In this document: positions 11,988 to 22,708 of the stretch, one piece after another
Numbering within the stretch: the first letter of the stretch is position 1
Layout: every line of letters starts with the position of its first letter
Assembly: GCA_023374045.1 (NCBI GenBank)
Contig: CM041777.1
Span: 483,825,594 to 483,889,593, forward strand
Direction: 5' to 3'
DNA from: Limonium bicolor
Taxonomy: Eukaryota > Streptophyta > Magnoliopsida > Caryophyllales > Plumbaginaceae
Length of the DNA: 64,000 nt
Program-made: the position numbers and the translations under genes
Notes under the pieces: generated by a model
What the model was told of the DNA's origin: nothing
The model's input: the letters and a program-made list of their open reading frames with translations, nothing else
The model's database searches: none

Positions 11988-12090
11988 AAATACTGGGGGC
12001 AATCGATCGTTCCGATCGATTGCCATGAACTCTAGCTCAGATTTTCCTAATAAAAAATACTGGGGGGAAATTGTTGGTTCCAACAATTGC
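11988..12090 (+). promoter_or_regulatory. Two hairpins coupled to purine tracts in D1
   Basis: ATACTGGGGGCAAT at 11990-12003 leads into a perfect inverted repeat: arms GGCAATCGATCG and CGATCGATTGCC (11998-12024) with a 3-nt loop. ATACTGGGGGG at 12057-12067 leads into a second one: arms AATTGTTGG and CCAACAATT (12069-12088) with a 2-nt loop. Both pairs recur, inverted, in D3 at 62582-62683. Their function is unknown. Confidence 0.7.
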
Positions 12091-12359
12091 TATGACAGCA
12101 CCAATTGGAACCCAAAGCTCAAGCACCACCAACACCACCACCACCACACAGGCCCACATAAGCCCTTACCTTCACATCATACACCACAGGTCCATCAAAA
12201 GTCCTGACCACCACTCAAACACCACACACTCCCACTAGTGACGTGTTCATTTTATAAGAAATAAATTACAGATTAGAAATTCCTAGTCTAGAAATGATTA
12301 CTTCACTTTCCTTTTTCAGTAGAGCTTTTCTCAAGAATTACTACATAGACACATTTTTC

Positions 12360-12580
12360 AGTAAATTCTTGCTTTGATCAATTTTTCATCATAGCCACGT
12401 TTGGAAAGTTTTCCAGCAACTTCTTGTTTTGGGCAAATGCTCAATCTACATCATAGCCACGTTTGGCACATTTGTCAATAATTTCTTGTTTTGGCAATTT
12501 TTGATCTTTATTAGCGCTTTGATTTCACACACCTCATCGTTGCCATGTTTGACACTTTCATAATTAGTTTTCATCATAAT
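12360..12580. repeat. Short tandem repeat with CCACGTTTGG core (D1)
   Basis: ATAGCCACGTTTGG recurs near 12391 and 12455, and a GCCATGTTTGA variant near 12542. Each is accompanied by a TTTCTTGTTTTGG-like segment. The D3 counterpart, inverted, is at 61995-62265 (GTGCCAAACGTGGCAATG). Confidence 0.55.
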
Positions 12581-12589
12581 CATTTGCAC

Positions 12590-13040
12590 GAGACCACTAT
12601 TTTTCCATTACTTCACATGCAAGAATCCAACTCATTTCTAGTTCGAGACCCATCATTTTCTTCAGTGCGAGATCCAGCTTTTTCTTCATTTATTTAGTAC
12701 AAGACTTCTGTGCGAGACCTAGCATCTTCATTTAGCACGAGAGCTAGCAGCATTTTTAGTTCGAGACCTAGCATTTTCTTCATTTAGTTCGAGACCTAGC
12801 ATTTTCATCATTCAGTGCAAGACCTAGCATTTCCTTTATTCAGTGCGAGACCTAGAATTTCCTTCATTCAGTGTGAGACTTAGCATTTCCTTCATTCAGT
12901 GCAAGACTTAGCATTTCCTTCATTCAGTGCGAGACTGAACATCTTCATCATTCAGTGCAAGACCAGTGCGAGACTAGTACGAGACCTAGTATCATCTTCA
13001 GTGCGAGACAAGTACGAGACGGTGCGTGATCCAAGTTGGC
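12590..13040. repeat. 28-bp tandem repeat (D1)
   Basis: Units of the form ATTCAGTGCGAGACCTAGCA plus TTTCCTTC repeat with a 28-bp period. The array is regular in 12810-12960 and degenerate on either side. It lies between the conserved module and the 3' LTR, the usual location for Ogre-type 3' repeats. Confidence 0.85.
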
Positions 13041-13329
13041 GGGGCAGTGGCAATAAGTCCCCATTTTCATGTCAACTTTTTAGGGAGAAACAACTAGTGG
13101 GAAGTGACAATAAGTCCCCTTGGTAATCTAGAAGTTATCCCAGCACCCTAGTTGGTGGGCAGAGGCAATAAGTCCTCATATATAGTATACCAGCCAGAAG
13201 CATTGGAACGGGTTTCGGTCCCCAGAAGCATCCGAGCATCCTCAGCATACCATCATGTCATCTTCATCAACATATCATCATCATATCATCTCCCTCTACA
13301 TGACATCTACATTTGCATTACAGGTTCCC

Positions 13330-13700
13330 GACATCTTAGAATGTTTGGCATACTTTATTTCACTTTAGGTAGTTAACTTGACATCATTATCATCATTTCA
13401 GGTAGTTGCCGCCTTCGAATAGATCAACAACATCATTTTCATCACTTTAGGTAGTCAACGCCTTATAATAGCTTGACATCATTTTCATCACTTTAGGTAG
13501 TCAGCGCCTTAGAATAGCTCGACAACATATCATCATTTCAGGTAGTTGGCGCCTTCGAATAGATCAAAAACATCATTTTCATCACTTTAGGTAGTCAACG
13601 TCTTAGAATAGCACGACAGCATATCATCATTTCAGGTAGTTGGTGCCTTTGAATAGTTCAACAACATCTTCTTCTCCTTTAGGTAGTCAGGACCTTCGAA
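13330..13700. repeat. 45-54 bp tandem repeat with GGTAGTCAACGCC core (D1)
   Basis: Eight GGTAGT-starting units at about 13365-13685, spaced 42-54 bp. They carry CGCCTTAGAATAGC and CATCATTTTCATCACTTTA segments. The same repeat appears inverted in D3 at 61020-61260. Confidence 0.8.
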
Positions 13701-13810
13701 CAGCTCGACACAACCCACTAGATTTTAAACGGCATACGGGATCTTTAAGGATCCAAAATTTTGGGGTATCACTCAAGCATCAACTAGCCTTTTCATTTCC
13801 ATTACAAAGT

Positions 13811-13829
13811 CTAGTTGACGGGGGCAATT
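13811..13829 (+). other. Polypurine tract of D1
   Basis: GTTGACGGGGGCAATT lies directly before TGTTATACCC of the 3' LTR, the expected position for plus-strand priming. The D3 equivalent is at 60904-60920 on the minus strand. Confidence 0.75.
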
Positions 13830-14269
13830 TGTTATACCCAAAATTTCAACCCCCTGGTATAGGGTTTGTTAAACTTTAGTGTTGTGAGGACCACTTTTGA
13901 CAAATGGTGGTGATTAATGGTCCGATCGGTGCATTCTGGAGCACTAGGGGCAGCTCAGTCATCTTTAGGGATATTTTCATAATTTTTAGGCCCTTAGGAC
14001 CTCCTATAGGCTTTCTCTCTCCTCTGATGAAGGGTCAAATCTTATTGAAATACTTTGAAATTTTAACCCATGATAGAGGTTGACATTTTGGACATAATGG
14101 CGTTGGAATTTTGATTTTTCGAATTTCTGATGAATTTTTAGCAATTTCTGATTGAATCTGACAAGAAATTGAAGTTTAAAATATTCCAATATCCAAAAAA
14201 TTCGTTTCTACCTCAGAAAAATCTGAAAAATCTCATTTTTACTAGATTTTTTCTATCTTTAAGAAAGCC

Positions 14270-14277
14270 TATATAAA
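14270..14277 (+). promoter_or_regulatory. TATA box of D-family LTR
   Basis: TATATAAA, about 440 bp into the 3' LTR, is conserved in D2 (31147-31154) and D3 (60381-60389, minus strand). It is the probable Pol II core promoter of the family. Confidence 0.6.
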
Positions 14278-15235
14278 GGAGCAAATCTCTTGATAAAAAC
14301 AAAAACACACAAGCTCTTGAACCCTAAGGAGTAAGAAAACACAGCCTCTCTTCAGTCTCTCACGTTTTTCAACAACCGGCCACCAAGATCATACCGAAAT
14401 TCCACCGAAATCACCACTTAAACTTGTTTTCCAACTCCCAAAGCATCAACCATCATCAAAATCCCACAAAACACCACCAAAATGGGGGAAACATCAAGAA
14501 CAACAAGTGACCAGAAGCCCGGTTTGAAGCCCTTTCGAATCTACCATCAACGAAGCTCCCGACAAATCCCGACGTGAAGAATCATTATGAATTCGAAGGT
14601 AAAACAGGTGGGAATTTTACTTTTCTAACTCTCCATGACTTTATTAATCTTATCTCAAAATTTGGGTTCAAACCAACTCTTTTCGGCTTCTGTATTGCTA
14701 TTTGTTTTCGCTTCTGCCTTGTTTCTTGTTTGTTAAGCTTCATGCTTTATTCGACTTCAAATTGTGAATATTTGATTACTAACATCTTGAAATTTTTTTT
14801 AGGCTCCACATGTATAAATTTTGAGCCGAAAACACCGTCGGGAACCACCAAAAACCACCCTCCGTGGGTGGTCCGAGACCTCGGACCTATGGCCCAGGAC
14901 CACGGACACCCACGAACGGTGGTGAGATTTATTATTTTTCAATTTTTCAAACTTTAGGGTTTTTAAAAGTACATGTCCGGGCTCATGAACACCCCGTCCG
15001 TGGCCCTAGACTTTTCTAGTTTACGTTTTTATTTTAATTCAGTTTTTGTAATCATGTAATTTAACTAGGGTCCGTGGTCTCGGACATTAGGTCCGTGGCT
15101 ACGCACATAATCAAAATTTGACCTGATTCTGCCTCCAAAACCCTAGTTTAGGTAGTTTTAATTTTCACTTTAATTTCTGTCAAAAAATGATAAAAACCCA
15201 AAAATAATTAGAAGTTTACGCACTTAGGTTAAAAC

Positions 15236-18184
15236 TGTAATACCCTTGAGGTTTACCTCCCACATCGATTGGAGGGGGAACGAACCACTCCTTATATGGG
15301 TGGGGATACCTCTCCTTGTTGTGAGGCCTTTTGGGGCTAGGAAACCCCAGGAACAAAACCGTGCGGCCTGCGTGCCAAAGCGGACAATATCACAACAGTG
15401 GGATACTGGGATGTTACAGTTGGTATCAGAGCTAGACCCAGGTCGGTGTGCCGGTGGGCCCGTGAGGGCGCTGGGCTCCCAAGAGGGGTGGAGTGTAATA
15501 CCCTTGAGGTTTACCTCCCACATCGATTGGAGGGGGGAACGAACCACACCTTATATGGGTGGGGATACCTCTCCTTGTTGTGAGGCCTTTTGGGGCTAGG
15601 AAACCCAGGAACAAAACCGTGCGGCCTTCGTGCCAAAGCAGACAATATCACAATAGTGGGATACTGTGATGTTATAGTTGGTATCAGAGCTAGACCCAGG
15701 TCAGTGTGCCGGTGGGCCCGCGAGGGCGCTGGGCTCCCAAGGGGGGTGGAGTGTAATACCCTTGAGGTTTACCTCCCACATCGATTGGAGGGGGAAACGA
15801 ACCACTCCTTATATGGGTGGGGATACCTCTCCTTGTTGTGAGGTCTTTTGGGGCTAGGAAACCCCAGGGACAAAACCGTGCGGCCTGCGTGCCAAAGTGG
15901 ACAATATCACAACAGTGGGATACTTGGCTATTACAGTTGGTATCAGAGCCAGACCCAGGTTGGTGTGCCGGTGGGCCCGCGAGGGGGGAACGAACCACTC
16001 CTTATATGGGTGGGGATAACTCTCCTTGTTGTGAGACCTTTTGGGCTAGGAAACCCCAGGAACAAAACCGTGCGGCCTGCGTGCCAAAGCGGACAATATC
16101 ACAACAGTGGGACACTAAGATGTTACAGTTGGTATCAGAGCCAGACCCAGGTCGGTGTGTCGGTGGGCCCGAGTGGATGCTGGGCTCCCAAGGGGGGGTG
16201 GAGTGTAATACCCGTGAGGTTTACCTCCCACATCGATTGGAGGAGGGAACGAACCACTCCTTATATGGGTAGGGATACCTCTCCTTGTTGTGAGGCCTTT
16301 TGGGGCTAGGAAACCCCAGGGACAAAACCGTGCGGCCTGCGTGCCAAAGCGGACAATATCATAATAGTGGGATACTGGGCTATTGTCCGCTCTGGCACGC
16401 AGGCCGCACGGTTTTGTTCCCGGGGTTTCCTAGCCTCAAAAGGCCTCATAACAAGGAGAGGTATCCCCACCCATATAAGGAGTGGTTCGTTCCCCCCTCT
16501 AATCGATGTGGGAGGTAAACCTCAAAGGTATTACACTCCACCCCCTTTGGGAGCCCAGCGCCCTCGCGGGCCCACCGGCACACTGACCTGGGTCTGGCTC
16601 TGATACCAACTGTAGCATCCCAGTATCCCATTGTTGTGATATTGTCCGCTCTGGCACGCAGGCCGCACGGTTTTGTTCTTGGGGTTTCCTAGGCCCAAAA
16701 GGCCTCACAACAAGGAGAGGTATCCCCACCCATATAAGGAGTGGTTCGTTCCCCCCTCCAATCGATGTGGGAGGTAAACCTCAAGGGTATTACACTCGGC
16801 ACTATAACAGCCCAGTATCCCACTGTTGTGATATTGTCCGCATTGGCACGCAGGCCGCACGGTTTTGTTCCTGGGGTTTCCTAGCCCCAAAAGGCCTCAC
16901 AACAAGGAGAGGTATCCCCACCCATATAAAGAGTGGTTCGTTCTCCCCTCCAATCGATGTGGGAGGTAAACCTCAAGGGTATTACACTCCACCCCCCTGG
17001 GAGCCCAGCGCCCTCGCGGGCCCACCGGCACACCGACCTGGGTCTAGCTCTGTACCAACTGAACAGCCAGTATTCCACTGTGTGATATGTCTGCTTTGGC
17101 ACACAGGCCGCACGGTTTTGTTCCTGGTGTTTCCTAGCCCCAAAAGGCCTCACAACAAGGAGAGGTATCTCCACCAATATAAGGAGTGGTTCGTTCCCCC
17201 CTCCAATCGATGTGGAAGGTAAACCTACCCTTGAGGTTTACCTCCCACATCGATTGGGGGGGGGGGGGATGAACCACTCCTTATATGGGTGGGGATACCT
17301 CTCCTTGTTGTGAGGCCTTTCGGGGCTAGGAAACCGCAGGAACAAAACCGTGCGGCCTGCGTGTCAAAGCGGACAATATCACAACAGTGGGATACTGGGC
17401 TGTTATAGTTGGTATCAAAGCTTGACCCAGGTCGGTGTGCTGGTGGGCCCGCGAGGGCGCTGGGCTCCCAAGGGGGGTGGAGTGTAATACCCTTGAGGTT
17501 TACCTCCCACATCGATTGGAGGGGGGAACGAACCACTCTTTATATGGGTGGGGATACCTCTCCTTGTTGTGAGGCCTTTTGGGGCTAGGAAACCCCAGGA
17601 ACAAAACCGTGCGGCCTGCATGCCAAAGCGGACAATATCACAACAGTGGGATACTGGGCTGCTACAGTTGGTATCAGAGCCAGACCCAGGTCGGTGTGCC
17701 GGTGGGCCCGCGAGGGCGCTGGGCTCCCAAGGGGGGTGGAGTGTAATACACTTGAGGTTTACCTCCTACATCGATTGGAGGGGGGAACGAACCACTCCTT
17801 ATATGGGTGGGGATACCTCCCCTTGTTGTGAGGCCTTTTGGGGCTAGGAAACCTCAGGAACAAAACCGTGCGGCCTGCGTGCCAAAGCGGACAATATCAC
17901 AACAGTGGGATACTGAGATATTACAGTTGGTATTAGAGCTAGACCCAGGTCGGTGTGCTGGTGGGCCCGCGAGGGCGCTAGCCTCCCAAGGTGGGTGGAG
18001 TGTAATACCCTTGAGGTTTACCTCCCACATCGATTGGAGAGGGGAACGAACCACTCCTTATATGGGTGGGGATACCTCTCCTTGTTGTGAGGCCTTTTGG
18101 GGCTAGGAAACCCCAAGAACAAAACCGTGCGGCCTGCGTGCCAAAGCGGACAATATCACAACAGTGGGATACTGGGATGTTTCA
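15236..18184. mobile_element. Multimeric TRIM array: 13 LTRs, middle block inverted
   Basis: The unit is an LTR of 183-184 bp (TGTAATACCC...GTTACA) followed by a 75-bp interior. The interior starts GTTGGTATCAGAGC, a primer binding site for initiator tRNA-Met, and ends CCCAAGGGGGGTGGAG, a polypurine tract. Forward LTRs: 15236-15418, 15494-15676, 15752-15935, about 15985-16127 (5' truncated), 16204-16384. Inverted LTRs: 16382-16535, 16611-16794, 16803-16986, 17060-17226. Forward LTRs: 17227-17407, 17483-17666, 17742-17925, 18001-18184. The whole array sits in the D1 3' LTR between AAAAC and AAATT, an imperfect target duplication. Long open frames across it follow from the repeat and are not genes. 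Confidence 0.93.
16382..17226 (-). mobile_element. Inverted block of the TRIM array
   Basis: Four LTRs here are on the minus strand. The left junction joins a forward LTR that stops within CTATT to an inverted LTR starting ATTGTCC, sharing only ATT. The right junction joins two LTR 5' ends head to head: the inverted LTR lacks about its outer 13 bp and the forward one lacks TGTAAT. One interior inside the block (16795-16802) is reduced to 8 bp. This suggests end-joining or template switching rather than separate insertions. Confidence 0.85.
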
Positions 18185-18494
18185 AAATTGACTCATAATA
18201 AGCTGTAATTAATCTAAGTAAAGGAAAAACAACTTCAAGGGTAATGAAAGTAATTGAACCCTAAATAAGTCGAATACCAAGCCCCGAACCCGAACTCTCC
18301 TTTCCTAATTTAATCTAGGTTAAAATTAGGTGGCGACTCTAATTAGGTTCGAGTGAGCTAACTTAGGACTTAGTAATTAATGTTTTATGACATAGTTATT
18401 AAGCTTAGGTTATAAGTGGACCTAGAAACCAACCAGATCCTAATCAACCCTAATCAACATAGGATAGGGTTTAAAAATTGAGGCTCACATAAGG

Positions 18495-19030
18495 CAAGAA
18501 AACATGCCTCAAAACCATTAGAAACCAATTCAAGATCACTTTGGGCAAAAATTTGCCTTAAGATCATTATGGGTTAGTTATTGAATCATTATAGATAAAT
18601 GTACTTTAAACCATTAAGGAATGATAAAATATGCCTTGAGATCATTAAGGATCAATTTTGAACCATTTAAGGCAAAAATGTGCCTTAAGACCACTTAAGG
18701 TAAAAATGTGCTTTAAGACCCTTAAAGGATTATTGGACCTTGAGTGAGGCCCAAAGGGGGTTTTTATACCTCATATGCAAGATAAGAATGATAGGGAACA
18801 ACTACATAGAAAATTTCATTCAAAAAGTAGGTTAAAACACAAAACATTCCTTAAGACACATTTTTATCAAAAAGTCTAAAAATTTGACTTTAGGTGGTTA
18901 TTATGGCTTGTATACATTATAGTGAAGTAATGAAATATAATTACGCATATGACAGAGCCTATTGTGTACAAAAAATAATCCAAAGTGGCACCAATTTTGT
19001 CCAAATGCCAAACAAGGCCTTATTTCCATT
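18495..19030 (+). mobile_element. Continuation of the A-like LTR after D1
   Basis: AT-rich DNA with repeated GCCTTAAGACC/TGTGCTTTAAG-type motifs resembles the early part of the solo LTR (51500-51700). It cannot be followed past the CACTA element. No gene is visible. Confidence 0.5.
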
Positions 19031-19039
19031 CATTTCTTT

Positions 19040-19969
19040 TAATATTTTACCTACGGAATGAGTCAGTGGGTAAATACCTACGAGAGTTTCCGTGGGTAAA
19101 AGTGGCCTTAGCATATAGGTTATTTATATGCTTACATAAGCTATCGTTTAGTAGTTAAATTAGCTACGAAAAATTCTGTGGGTAATAACCTACGGAACGT
19201 TCTGTGTGTAAAATTGCCTTAGTATGCAGATAATTACCTATTAAAGCGCAGTCGTTTTATTTTAATATTTTACATATGGAATATGTCTATGGGTAAATAC
19301 CTACGGGAATTTCCGTGGGTAATACTGGCCCTTAGTATATAGGTTATTTATTTGCTGACAAACGCTGTCGGTTAGTAGTACAATTACCTACGGAAAAAGT
19401 TTGTGGGTAAATACCTATAGGATATTCTGTGGGTAAAAGTGACCTTAGTATATAGCTGCTATCTAGGCTAAAACCTAGTAGTTTTTTTTTAATATTTTAC
19501 CTACGGTAAAAGTCCGTGGGTAAATACCTACGGGAATTTCCGTGGGTAATACCGGCCTTAGTATACAGGTCATTACCTGTGCTAAAACGTAGTCATTTTA
19601 CGGTTAATTTACCTACGGGAGGTGTCCGTGGGTAATTTATTTGGTTAATTATTTTAGTACACACATTACCTACGGAAAATACCGTGGGTAAATCTTGTAT
19701 CTAAGTTTACCTACGGAAACGTCTCATGGGTATCTATTGCCGCCAATTTACCCACAGAATTAGTACGTGGTATTTTTCGCGCCCTTGGTGTTGAGAACCC
19801 GCGTGACTGCCCACACCATTTACCTATGGAATTGTCCGTGGGTATAAATTTCCGTGGTTAATTCGTAGGTATTCTGTAGGTATACTCTTCCTTCACTTTT
19901 CCATAGGTAAACCGTGGGTATTTACCTACGGTTTCGGTCCTGTGGGTAAACAACAACTTTTTAGTAGTG
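19040..19969 (-). mobile_element. CACTA (En/Spm-type) transposon end with subterminal repeats
   Basis: The right edge reads TTTTTAGTAGTG, the complement of CACTACTAAAAA, the classic CACTA terminal inverted repeat, ending at 19969. Inward lies an array of at least twelve paired motifs, ACCTACGG(A/G) and TCCGTGGGTAA in alternating orientation, typical of transposase-binding subterminal repeats. No partner terminus and no transposase gene are seen, so this is a truncated element or a deletion derivative. The left boundary is set where the motif array begins. Confidence 0.8.
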
Positions 19970-19974
19970 CTTCA

Positions 19975-20958
19975 AGTTTTTAAGGAATCCAGAGGGCAGT
20001 TAACTAGCTATTCAAAGGGTAATCTTGTCGAGAGGGCAATGAAGAAGGTGCCGAAATGTACTCCACCTCGTGTTTCCTTGTTTGGTTGAAGGCTTTTGCA
20101 TGGTATTGTTCTATGTAGGGGTCTAATTGTTGTTTGTTATGGTGGTTCGTTTGATATGTGGGGTAGATTTTGTGGTGGTTTTGAAAGTCTAGGCCATGTG
20201 CTTATTAGTTGTGAACATGTTGCGGCTTTATGGGAAAGGGTAGGCATTGTTGCGCCATGTAGTTTGCCCACTGAGAGGGTTGTAATTGTTGGTTTCTTGA
20301 TAAATGTTTGCAGAAGGATTGTGTTACTTTGACGTGTTTAGTTGTTCATCTGTGGAAGATTTGGTTTGCACACAACCAAGTAGCTTTGGGAAAGTAATCT
20401 CTTTATCTTTGGGGTTTGAGCCAGCACAAAGGTTTCTTGAAGTAGCTGAAGTAAATTCTGGTGTTACAAGTGCATGTATAACAAGTGATTCATTATGGCC
20501 AGCAGGTTTTGATGATGGTGTAGTGGCGTGGGTCATTGCGGGTGTGAAGGTGGGAGAAGGCTTTGGTCTAGCGACGGTGTGCACAAGTACGATGAGGAAG
20601 CTAGTGGTTGCTGGGAGGACTGGAGGAATTATGTCCAGATGCAGTTGAGGCCAAGGCATCTCTTTTTGGTTTAAAACTTGCTAGACAATTAGGAGTACTT
20701 ATTGTTAAGAATATCTTTGACAACTTATCAACTATATATTTTGCCAAGGGGTTAGGATTACCCTCGTATAGTGTAGGAGTAGTGTTAAATGGTGTCAGAT
20801 GTATAGCTTTGTTTTTTTATAATGTATTTTGGGGCTTTGTTCGTCGGGAGGCAAATGTCAGGGCACATGTTTTATCCAATCAAGCTAGTAGATGTACAAG
20901 AGAAAGAATATGGGTTAGAAGGGTACCTTCTTGTATCATGCAACTTTGTGATGAATAG
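19975..20958 (+). pseudogene. LINE relic: zinc-binding RT tail and RNase H-like domain
   Basis: Around 20040-20260 a translated stretch matches the zf-RVT region that ends plant LINE reverse transcriptases: a KVP.C..PPRV..FG start, then ESLGHVLISCEHVAALWERV. From about 20510 an RNase H-like (RVT_3) domain follows: DDGVVAWVIAG, then in another frame VEAKASLFGLKLARQLG and FVRREANVRAHVLSNQAS. At least one in-frame stop and two frame changes break it, so it cannot encode a working protein. The upstream reverse transcriptase is missing. The adjacent CACTA end may have interrupted it. It could instead be a stand-alone RNase H-like pseudogene. Confidence 0.7.
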
Positions 20959-21867
20959 CTAATGGTTATTTAAAAAAAAGTCTACTTTTCTCATTATTTG
21001 TCTTTTCTCTTCTTTGATAACTATTAGTCGGTTTGAAATGTTCTTAATAACATTTATATCATGAAAGATGTAATTATTTGAATACAACTCTTATAATGAT
21101 TATCTATATCATTCTTTTCTTTTACTAACTCTTCTTTTAGGTTTTATAAATCAAATTTCTCAATATCGCTAGTTTTTCGTTTCATTTTATTTAAAATATT
21201 AATTTTTTTTATTCTTTGTGGTCTAGTTAATTCTATTCTTAGTATTGCATCAACATCCTTAATCATCCCTTCATATATACCTTGTAGTGTCGGTAATAAT
21301 ATTATTCTTCTCTCTTCACTCAGTCTTGTTATGTTAGCCAAATTCTTTCTAGTATTTCTAACTTCCAGGAATTCATGGGTATAATCCGAGATCCAAAATG
21401 CCCAAAGATTAAAAATGGAAATAAAGCAAGCCACAAAATTTTCGAGAAAAACTCCTTCAACTCAGTGTAAAAACCTCCATTATAATATTGTGAGATTATA
21501 AAAGAGGCACTTAATCCTTACCAACTCTCTAACTCCGGTTCCAAGCGATTTCACAACTTGGTGTAGGGTATTACAACTTCTCTTTTCTCACACTCCCAAA
21601 ATACAAACCTCTCAAATTTATCACCCAACTCTCCCAAACACATGTTCTATTGTTGGATGATAATCACTATTCAAATATGCCACACACATATATTGGCCGA
21701 GACTAACTATATTTAGAAAACTCAAAAGGCATGTCTCTTTGTATCTCCCATAACATCTTTTAGTTTCAACATATTAATCTAATATGTGTAACTCTTACAT
21801 TTAATAAATAAGAGAAACATCAACAGTTTAATTCAAACAGATTGAAACAACCAATATTCAAGCCACA
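20959..21867. other. AT-rich spacer, nothing recognised
   Basis: The block contains an isolated 96-codon minus-strand open frame (21144-21434) with no recognisable domain. Toward 21830-21880 it probably includes 3' untranslated sequence of the copia relic: AATGGGGAGAATTC on the minus strand resembles a copia polypurine tract. Confidence 0.4.
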
Positions 21868-22708
21868 TTAATTAAGAATTCTCCCCATTGGCTTGAATTC
21901 ATCAACAATGTGTTTCTTCATTTTCACTTGACTGTTTATTGATAAAGAACTCAAAAAGTTAACAATCTTCCCTCCAGCCAAAAAGAAGGAGATTAGATCT
22001 TCATCATCAAGGTTTGAGATGAAAATTTTGCCTTCCGGGCTTCCCCGTTGTGAAAACCAAAAACTCCTTAGAAAAGTGGACTCATTCTTCTTCATTCGAG
22101 CTGAAGCACCAACAACATAACATATGTTTGCCTGCATCTTACCTTGGAAAATGTAACATTTTCTGTTCATCATCTTCAAGGTCTTTCCTTGACCATAATA
22201 TCTATCGCCTTCATATGACAATTGTCCAAATGAAATGATATTTGTTCTAATCTTTGGCACATACCTTACATTTCGGATTCGATGCTCCTTTTCACTCTTA
22301 AGCTTCAAGTGGACATCTCCAACACCTTGGACCTCCACCTTCTTCTTGTTACCAATAGTAACTTGATCGAGACTTTCCATCTTCAAGATTGTAAATGCAC
22401 CTAACTCCTTACACATATACAAAGAGGCAACGAAATCAAGGACCCACATCTTCAGGTCTTTCGTTATTTTGGACCCGTTATCAAGAGTCATGAACACATC
22501 ACTATTTGTATAGTTTGTAGCATCTTCTTCTTTTACCACCTTGGCTTTTCCTTTCTCTCTAGAACTCTTGAACTCCTTCATATCTTTCATCAACTTATGA
22601 CAATATACTTGGATTTGACCCACCTTGTCACAATAATAGCATTTTATGCCACCCGATCGTGAAGCAGATCTCCCCCAAGCACACCTTCTCTTTGATTTTG
22701 ACCACGTT
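21868..22708 (-). pseudogene. Ty1/copia gag-protease relic
   Basis: A minus-strand open frame of about 280 codons. Near its start is a zinc knuckle remnant, CYYCDKVGQIQVYC, in which the usual GH is GQ, so the histidine ligand is lost. About 90 residues on is the aspartic protease motif as WVLDFVAS instead of the family's LDSGAS, so the catalytic triad is destroyed. It continues with the copia signature VRYVPKIRTNIISFGQLS. It ends soon after the protease, without integrase or RT. Upstream the frame stops where the LTR of element B begins at 22709, so the gag N-terminus is missing. Confidence 0.8.

Larger units (their letters stand above)
7250..18489 (+). mobile_element. Element D1: gag-less Ogre/Tat-like LTR retrotransposon
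   Basis: A complete insertion with perfect 5-bp target duplications TAAGG (7245-7249 and 18490-18494). The parts are: 5' LTR 7250-9054, a tRNA-Arg-type primer binding site, a non-coding leader, conserved 3' non-coding modules with tandem repeats, a polypurine tract and a 3' LTR at 13830-18489. No gag, protease, RT, RNase H or integrase domain is visible, so it would depend on a partner element. The tRNA-Arg primer and the tandem repeats before the 3' LTR are known traits of Ogre/Tat elements. The 3' LTR is lengthened by a later TRIM array. Confidence 0.85.
13830..18489 (+). repeat. 3' LTR of D1, interrupted by a TRIM array
   Basis: It starts TGTTATACCC and ends GAGGCTCACA. LTR homology covers 13830-15235 and 18185-18489; the middle is the TRIM array. 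The 5' LTR shows the uninterrupted site at 8744-8758. Relative to the 5' LTR this copy lacks a segment near 14216, which contains the ACACGTGG stretch of the other copy. Confidence 0.88.

Noticed and set aside
15419..15434. GTTGGTATCAGAGC as part of a tRNA gene
   Set aside because: It is the complement of the tRNA 3' end, i.e. a primer binding site, and recurs after every TRIM LTR.
15224..18106. Many overlapping open frames of 60-150 codons on both strands
   Set aside because: They repeat with the 258-bp TRIM unit and run through LTR, PBS and PPT; they are by-products of stop-poor repeats.
20304..20659. Opposed frames of 111 and 114 codons on both strands
   Set aside because: Only the plus strand resembles LINE RNase H and it is frame-broken; the opposite frame is a shadow.
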